The notes under the pieces were generated by a model. It saw only the letters and a program-made list of their open reading frames with translations, did no database searches and had not been told where the DNA came from. The position numbers were made by a program, and so were the translations under genes. From NCBI RefSeq assembly GCF_000429865.1, contig NZ_AUCR01000015.1, positions 1 to 59,814 of the forward strand: 59,814 bases of DNA, read 5' to 3'. Positions 55,694-59,814 of this stretch are shown here, in pieces; the first letter of the stretch is position 1, and each line of letters begins with the position of its first letter. This DNA comes from Cucumibacter marinus DSM 18995 (GTDB lineage Bacteria; Pseudomonadota; Alphaproteobacteria; Rhizobiales; Devosiaceae).

Positions 55694-57724
55694 ATGTCCA
55701 TGGCCTATCGCCAGATCCATCTCGACTTCCATACTTCCGAGGCCATTCCCGAGGTCGGGCAGGATTTCGATCCCAAGCAGTTCGTTGAAGCGTTCCAGCG
55801 TGCGCATGTGAATTCTGTGACGCTGTTCGCGCGCTGCCATCACGGCTGGAACTATTATGACGGCAAGGTCGGGCGGCGGCATCCGAACCTTCAGTTCGAC
55901 CTGCTTCGCGCCCAATATGACGCGCTCAAATCCGCCGGCATCAAAGTCCCGATCTACATCACCAGTGCCTGGGATGAACTCAGCTGCCGCGAGCACCCCG
56001 AATGGCGGGTGATCACCCCTGAAGGCAAGTTCCTGTTTGCCGGCGGCAATGAAGGCGACCCGGACGTAGTGCGCTGGGGGCTCCTCGATTTCTCGACCCC
56101 GTTCATGGATTTCCTCGAGGACCAGATCGCGGAGGTCGCGACCCTGTTCTCCGATTGCGACGGCATCTTCCTCGATATCGCCCATCAATATCCGTCCTGC
56201 AGCCCATCGGCGCTCAAACAGATGAAGGAGATGGGGCTCGACTGGACGAGCGAAGCCGACCGGCTGACCCATGCCGCGAAGGTGAAACAGGACTATCTGC
56301 GGCGTACCGTGGCTGCGGCCAAGGTGACGAACCCGGATATGCGCGTGTTCCACAATCACGGGAACCTGGCGCTCGGGGATCGGGATATTCTCAATCACGA
56401 CACCCATCTCGAGCTTGAATCCCTGCCGACAGGCGGCTGGGGCTACGATCATTTCCCCATCGGGGCGAAATATGCCGAAACGCTGGGGGCCGATTATCTC
56501 GGCATGACCGGCAAGTTCCACACCACCTGGGGCGAATTCGGCGCCTACAAGCATCCCGATGCGCTGCGCTATGAATGCGCCTTCATGCTGGCGCATGGCG
56601 CCAAGTGCTCGATTGGCGACCATCTGCACCCGTCCGGTGCAGCGACCGATACAACCTATGATGTGATCGCGCCGGCTTATGCCGAGGTCGAGGCCAAGGA
56701 ACCCTGGTGCGAAGGCACAAGGAACGTGGCCGAGATCGCCATGCTGTCGGTGCGCGCCATCAATATCCCCGAGGTGCATAGCTGGGAGCCGGAGGCGGTC
56801 AACAATACCGCGGACGAGGGTTGCTCTCGCCTGCTGCTCGAAGGGCACCGGTTATTCGATGTGATCGATACCGAGGCCGCGTTTGACGGCTACAAGCTCA
56901 TCATCGTGCCCGACGAGGCCAGGATCGGTGATGCGCTGCGGGGCAAATTGCAGGCCTATGTCGATCAGGGCGGGCGGCTGTTGCTGACGGGGCGGTCCGG
57001 GCTTGATCCCGACACGCTCGAACCCCTGTTCGACTTTGGCGGTGTCACCGCCGGGGAAAGCCCCTGCCAGTGGGACTATGCGGTCTATGACCGGGCGGTG
57101 CGGCCTGATTTCGTTACCGATCCGATGTTCCTTTACGAGCCCTCGGTCCGGCTCGAGGCGACGGACGGGCAGGTGCTGGGGATGATCCATGACCCGTATT
57201 TCAACCGCACCCACAAGGCATTCAACGGGCATATGAACACGCCCTACAATACCCAGCCTTCGGGTTTTGCGGCCGGCGTGCGCAAGGGCAATATCGCTTA
57301 TTGTGCGCACCCCTTGTTCTCGATCTATTTCCGGCACGGCCCGGTAGCGATCCGCGAAGTCCTGGAGAACACCATCGACATGATGCTCGATGGTGATCGC
57401 ATGGTTTCGGTGCCCAATCTGCCGGTCGGCGGGCGAGTGACGCTGCGCGACCAAGACAGCGAGAACCGCTCGATCCTGCACCTTCTTTATGCCACGCCGC
57501 AGCTTCGCGGCAGCTTCCGCGGTTCGCCCATCGAGATCATCCAGGACCTGCCGGAGTTGCGGGACATCGCGGTTGCGGTCAAGCTGCCTGAGGGGCAGTC
57601 GGTCAGCGGTGTTTCGTTGGCGCCCCAGGGCACTTCAATCGAGTTCACCCAGGCAGATGGCGAATTGCGTTTCGCCGTGCCGTCGGTAGTCGGACACCAG
57701 ATGGTCGCCATATCGCGCGGTTGA
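55694..57724 (+). CDS. Putative glycoside hydrolase (GHL6 / beta-galactosidase trimerisation-like)
   Basis: A 676-residue cytoplasmic enzyme (no signal peptide). The N-terminal barrel opens RQIHLDFHTSEAIPEVGQDFDPKQF and VNSVTLFARCHHGWNYYDGKVG, the pattern of the hypothetical glycosyl hydrolase 6 family, and has CDGIFLDIAHQYP with Asp161, in the position of the GH29-type nucleophile. The middle (about residues 375-440) resembles the trimerisation domain of beta-galactosidases (LIIVPDEARIGDALRGKLQAYVDQGGRLLLTG) and a beta-rich C-domain follows. Cytoplasmic location next to an uptake system implies action on an imported glycoside. Substrate unproven. Confidence 0.78.
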   Translation: MSMAYRQIHLDFHTSEAIPEVGQDFDPKQFVEAFQRAHVNSVTLFARCHHGWNYYDGKVGRRHPNLQFDLLRAQYDALKSAGIKVPIYITSAWDELSCREHPEWRVITPEGKFLFAGGNEGDPDVVRWGLLDFSTPFMDFLEDQIAEVATLFSDCDGIFLDIAHQYPSCSPSALKQMKEMGLDWTSEADRLTHAAKVKQDYLRRTVAAAKVTNPDMRVFHNHGNLALGDRDILNHDTHLELESLPTGGWGYDHFPIGAKYAETLGADYLGMTGKFHTTWGEFGAYKHPDALRYECAFMLAHGAKCSIGDHLHPSGAATDTTYDVIAPAYAEVEAKEPWCEGTRNVAEIAMLSVRAINIPEVHSWEPEAVNNTADEGCSRLLLEGHRLFDVIDTEAAFDGYKLIIVPDEARIGDALRGKLQAYVDQGGRLLLTGRSGLDPDTLEPLFDFGGVTAGESPCQWDYAVYDRAVRPDFVTDPMFLYEPSVRLEATDGQVLGMIHDPYFNRTHKAFNGHMNTPYNTQPSGFAAGVRKGNIAYCAHPLFSIYFRHGPVAIREVLENTIDMMLDGDRMVSVPNLPVGGRVTLRDQDSENRSILHLLYATPQLRGSFRGSPIEIIQDLPELRDIAVAVKLPEGQSVSGVSLAPQGTSIEFTQADGELRFAVPSVVGHQMVAISRG

Positions 57725-57750
57725 TCGCCGAAGGACAGAAAGAGGCCAGA

Positions 57751-59184
57751 ATGCGCATTGCAGTTGCGGGTTTGCACATCGAATGCAGCACCTATAACCC
57801 GGTGGTCACACGGGCAGAGCATTTCACCCTGATGAGGGGTGAGGGGCTGCTCGGCAATCCGCATTTCGGTTTCCTGCGGGACTATCCCGCGGACTATGTT
57901 CCGTTGCTCTATGGCACCGCGGTGCCGGGCGGGCCGGTCGACCGGTCAGCCTATGAGGGGTGGAAGGCCGAGGTCGTGGAAGGTCTCAGGTCGGCGGGAC
58001 AGCTCGACGGGGTATATCTCGCCATGCATGGCGCGATGTTCGTCGAGGGCATGTTCGATGCCGAGGGCGATTTCATCACCGCTGTCCGCGATGTTGTCGG
58101 TCCGAGTGTTCCCATTGCCGCGAGCTATGACCTTCATGGCAATGTTTCGCAGGCGGTCATCGACGGGCTCGACATCTTCACCACCTACCGCACCGCGCCG
58201 CATATCGACGAGGAAGAGACGCGGCGGCGCGCCGTCGCCATGCTGCATCGCTGCCTCAATGACGGTGTGCGGCCGCATATAGTGTGGGCGAAGGTCCCCG
58301 TGCTTTTGCCGGGCGAACGCACCAGCACAGAGGACGAGCCGGCCAAGTCGCTCTACGCCTCGTTGCCCGATGTCGAAGCGCCTGAAGGCATCTGGGATGC
58401 CTCGTTTCAGGTTGGCTATGTCTGGGCGGACGAGCCGCGCGCAACAGCAGCGGCGATCGTGACCGGCACGGATATCGGCGCCATGTCGAAGGCGGCAGCC
58501 GGGCTCGCCCAGCGCTACTGGGACGCCCGCACGCAATTCGACTTCGGTACAACCACCGGAACACTGCAGGAATGCGTGCAGATGGCCGTGACGTCCCCGA
58601 CCGGACCGGTGGTTCTCGCCGAATCCGGTGACAATCCCACCGGCGGCGGAGTGGGTGACAGGGCGGATGTGCTCGCCGCGCTCCTTGACGCCCATGCTCA
58701 GGATGCCGTGCTTGCCGGAATCACCGACAAACCGGCGACCGACATGGCGTATGAGGCAGGCGTTGGCGGGCGCATCCGCCTGTCGATTGGCGGGACGCTC
58801 GACCCGTCGAGCGCGCCGGTGGCGATTGCCGCCGAGGTGGTGTTTCTTCTTGAAACCGACGACCCCATGGGCCGGGAAGCAGTTTTGCGCGTGGAAGGCG
58901 TGGATCTCGTTGTGACCGCCCGGCGGCGGCCGTTCCACAATATCGCGGACTTTACCAAGCTCGGGCTCGATCCGCGCAAGGCCAGGATCGTGGTGGTGAA
59001 GTCGGGCTATCTGTCGCCCGAACTGGCGCCGATTGCCAATCCGAGCCTGATGGCGCTGACCCCCGGGGTGGTCGATCAGGACGTGGCGCGGCTCGAACGA
59101 CGCCACAAGACTGGCCCGGCTTTTCCCTGGGACCGGGATTTCGACTGGGCCCCAGAGGTTGCCGTTCAGGCCAGCGGCCGCTGA
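57751..59184 (+). CDS. M81 family metallopeptidase (MlrC-like)
   Basis: A 477-residue zinc enzyme of the microcystinase group. It has MRIAVAGLHIECSTYNP (canonical H-E-x-N-T-F region), DGVYLAMHGAMFVEGMFDAEGD, AASYDLHGNVS, TTYRTAPHIDEEETRRRA and a GGG-GDRADV motif. Although called peptidases, family members are found beside sugar genes and probably hydrolyse amide or similar bonds of small substrates. AGAGG lies six bases before ATG 57751, which is preferred over an in-frame TTG codon at 57721. Confidence 0.85.
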   Translation: MRIAVAGLHIECSTYNPVVTRAEHFTLMRGEGLLGNPHFGFLRDYPADYVPLLYGTAVPGGPVDRSAYEGWKAEVVEGLRSAGQLDGVYLAMHGAMFVEGMFDAEGDFITAVRDVVGPSVPIAASYDLHGNVSQAVIDGLDIFTTYRTAPHIDEEETRRRAVAMLHRCLNDGVRPHIVWAKVPVLLPGERTSTEDEPAKSLYASLPDVEAPEGIWDASFQVGYVWADEPRATAAAIVTGTDIGAMSKAAAGLAQRYWDARTQFDFGTTTGTLQECVQMAVTSPTGPVVLAESGDNPTGGGVGDRADVLAALLDAHAQDAVLAGITDKPATDMAYEAGVGGRIRLSIGGTLDPSSAPVAIAAEVVFLLETDDPMGREAVLRVEGVDLVVTARRRPFHNIADFTKLGLDPRKARIVVVKSGYLSPELAPIANPSLMALTPGVVDQDVARLERRHKTGPAFPWDRDFDWAPEVAVQASGR

Positions 59185-59257
59185 CCTGAACGCTTTCACA
59201 AGCTAGGCTCAAGGCTAAGACGGCATCGGGGTCGCCCGGCGCCGGAATGGAGATTTT

Positions 59258-59814
59258 ATGGGACGACTGGATGGGAAGCGCTGTCTTGTGACGGCGGCGG
59301 GGCAGGGGATTGGCCGGGCCTCGGCCTTGGCGATGCACCGCGAAGGGGCGAGTGTCTTTGCGACGGATGTGAATGAAGAGGCGCTGGCCGAGTTGGCGTC
59401 GGAGGGGCTTGAGACGTTCCGGTTCAATGTGCGCGAGCCCGGCGAGATCGCGGCGGCGGTCGAACGGACCGGGCCGGTGGATGTGCTGTTCAACTGCGCC
59501 GGCTTTGTCGGCAGCGGCTCGATCCTTGATTGCGACGAGGAGCAATGGGCCTTCACATTCGATCTCAATGTGACGGCGATGTACCGGATCATCCGGGCCT
59601 ATCTGCCGGGGATGATCGGGAATGGCGGGGCCTCGATCATCAACATGTCCTCGGTGGCGTCTTCTGTGATCGCGGCGCCGAACCGGTTCTCCTATGGGGC
59701 CAGCAAGGCGGCGGTGATCGGGCTGACCAAGTCGGTGGCGGCGGACTTCATCAAGCAGGGGATCCGCTGCAATGCGGTGTGCCCGGGGACGGTGGAATCC
59801 CCCTCGCTCGAACA
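59258..59814 (+). CDS. Short-chain dehydrogenase, partial (KDF dehydrogenase-like)
   Basis: The frame runs off the end of the window after 185 codons. It shows the Rossmann motif VTAAGQGIGRAS, the NCAG motif, catalytic NMSSVASS (Ser) and YGASKAAV (Tyr-x-x-x-Lys). The pattern GQGIGRAS...FNCAGFV...CPGTVESPSLE is that of 2-keto-3-deoxy-L-fuconate/rhamnonate 4-dehydrogenase and BDH2-type enzymes. GGAG precedes ATG 59258. The rest of the catabolic pathway presumably continues beyond the window. Confidence 0.82.
   Translation, partial: MGRLDGKRCLVTAAGQGIGRASALAMHREGASVFATDVNEEALAELASEGLETFRFNVREPGEIAAAVERTGPVDVLFNCAGFVGSGSILDCDEEQWAFTFDLNVTAMYRIIRAYLPGMIGNGGASIINMSSVASSVIAAPNRFSYGASKAAVIGLTKSVAADFIKQGIRCNAVCPGTVESPSLE

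Overview
This is a GC-rich, tightly packed chromosomal segment of an alphaproteobacterium, most likely a Hyphomicrobiales (Rhizobiales) member close to Devosia/Pelagibacterium. That placement is inferred from gene order and protein character: a dcw cluster ddl-ftsQ-ftsA-ftsZ-lpxC-bamD-recN-ligA, a long-linker FtsZ, the complex I assembly subunit NDUFA12 beside a DUF2155 gene, a dsbA-aroQ-accB-accC-aat block, a B12-dependent ribonucleotide reductase, and mosaic palindromic intergenic repeats like those of rhizobia. No rRNA, tRNA, transposase or CRISPR array was seen.

Layout. 1-1052 is repeat-filled. 1053-11792 (+) carries cell division, lipid A, outer-membrane assembly and DNA repair genes. 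11840-20000 holds a proline aminopeptidase, a 40-residue protein with its own terminator inside the end of prmA, prmA, a small monooxygenase-fold protein, a 1.7 kb repeat field, a membrane-anchored unknown and uvrD. 20287-27157 holds a large secreted phytase/esterase-like protein, a HEAT-like protein, an SdpR/SdpI-like regulator and membrane pair, an ABC-2 exporter, and DUF1176 and DUF2200 proteins. 28006-31803 (-) is nrdJ with a long, possibly regulated leader. 32682-40585 is housekeeping (NDUFA12, DUF2155, aat, accC, accB, aroQ, dsbA-like), split by an accessory islet (VOC, MFS, TetR, membrane protein). 40948-48608 holds an aminotransferase, a frameshifted thioredoxin-like gene, leuA behind a convincing leucine attenuator, msrA, a GNAT-YoaP protein, an MscS channel and a family 2 glycosyltransferase.

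48832-59814 is a carbohydrate locus running off the window. A ROK sugar kinase and a ROK repressor (-) diverge from an operon (+) of solute-binding protein, two permeases, ATPase, a GHL6-type putative glycoside hydrolase, an M81 (MlrC-like) metallopeptidase and a short-chain dehydrogenase resembling 2-keto-3-deoxy-L-fuconate dehydrogenase. A palindrome TTTAATTCAC-AAA-GTGAATAAA in the divergent gap is the likely ROK operator. The best reading is uptake, hydrolysis and oxidation of a deoxysugar-containing (for example fucosyl) compound, with the M81 enzyme the least explained member.

The most noteworthy non-coding signals are the leuA leader peptide and attenuator, four copies of a ~135 bp two-palindrome element with constant internal spacing, a family of hairpins whose stems differ between copies but stay paired, a CtrA-type site before ftsZ, competing hairpins and an NrdR-like box before nrdJ, and a strong hairpin between the solute-binding gene and its permeases.
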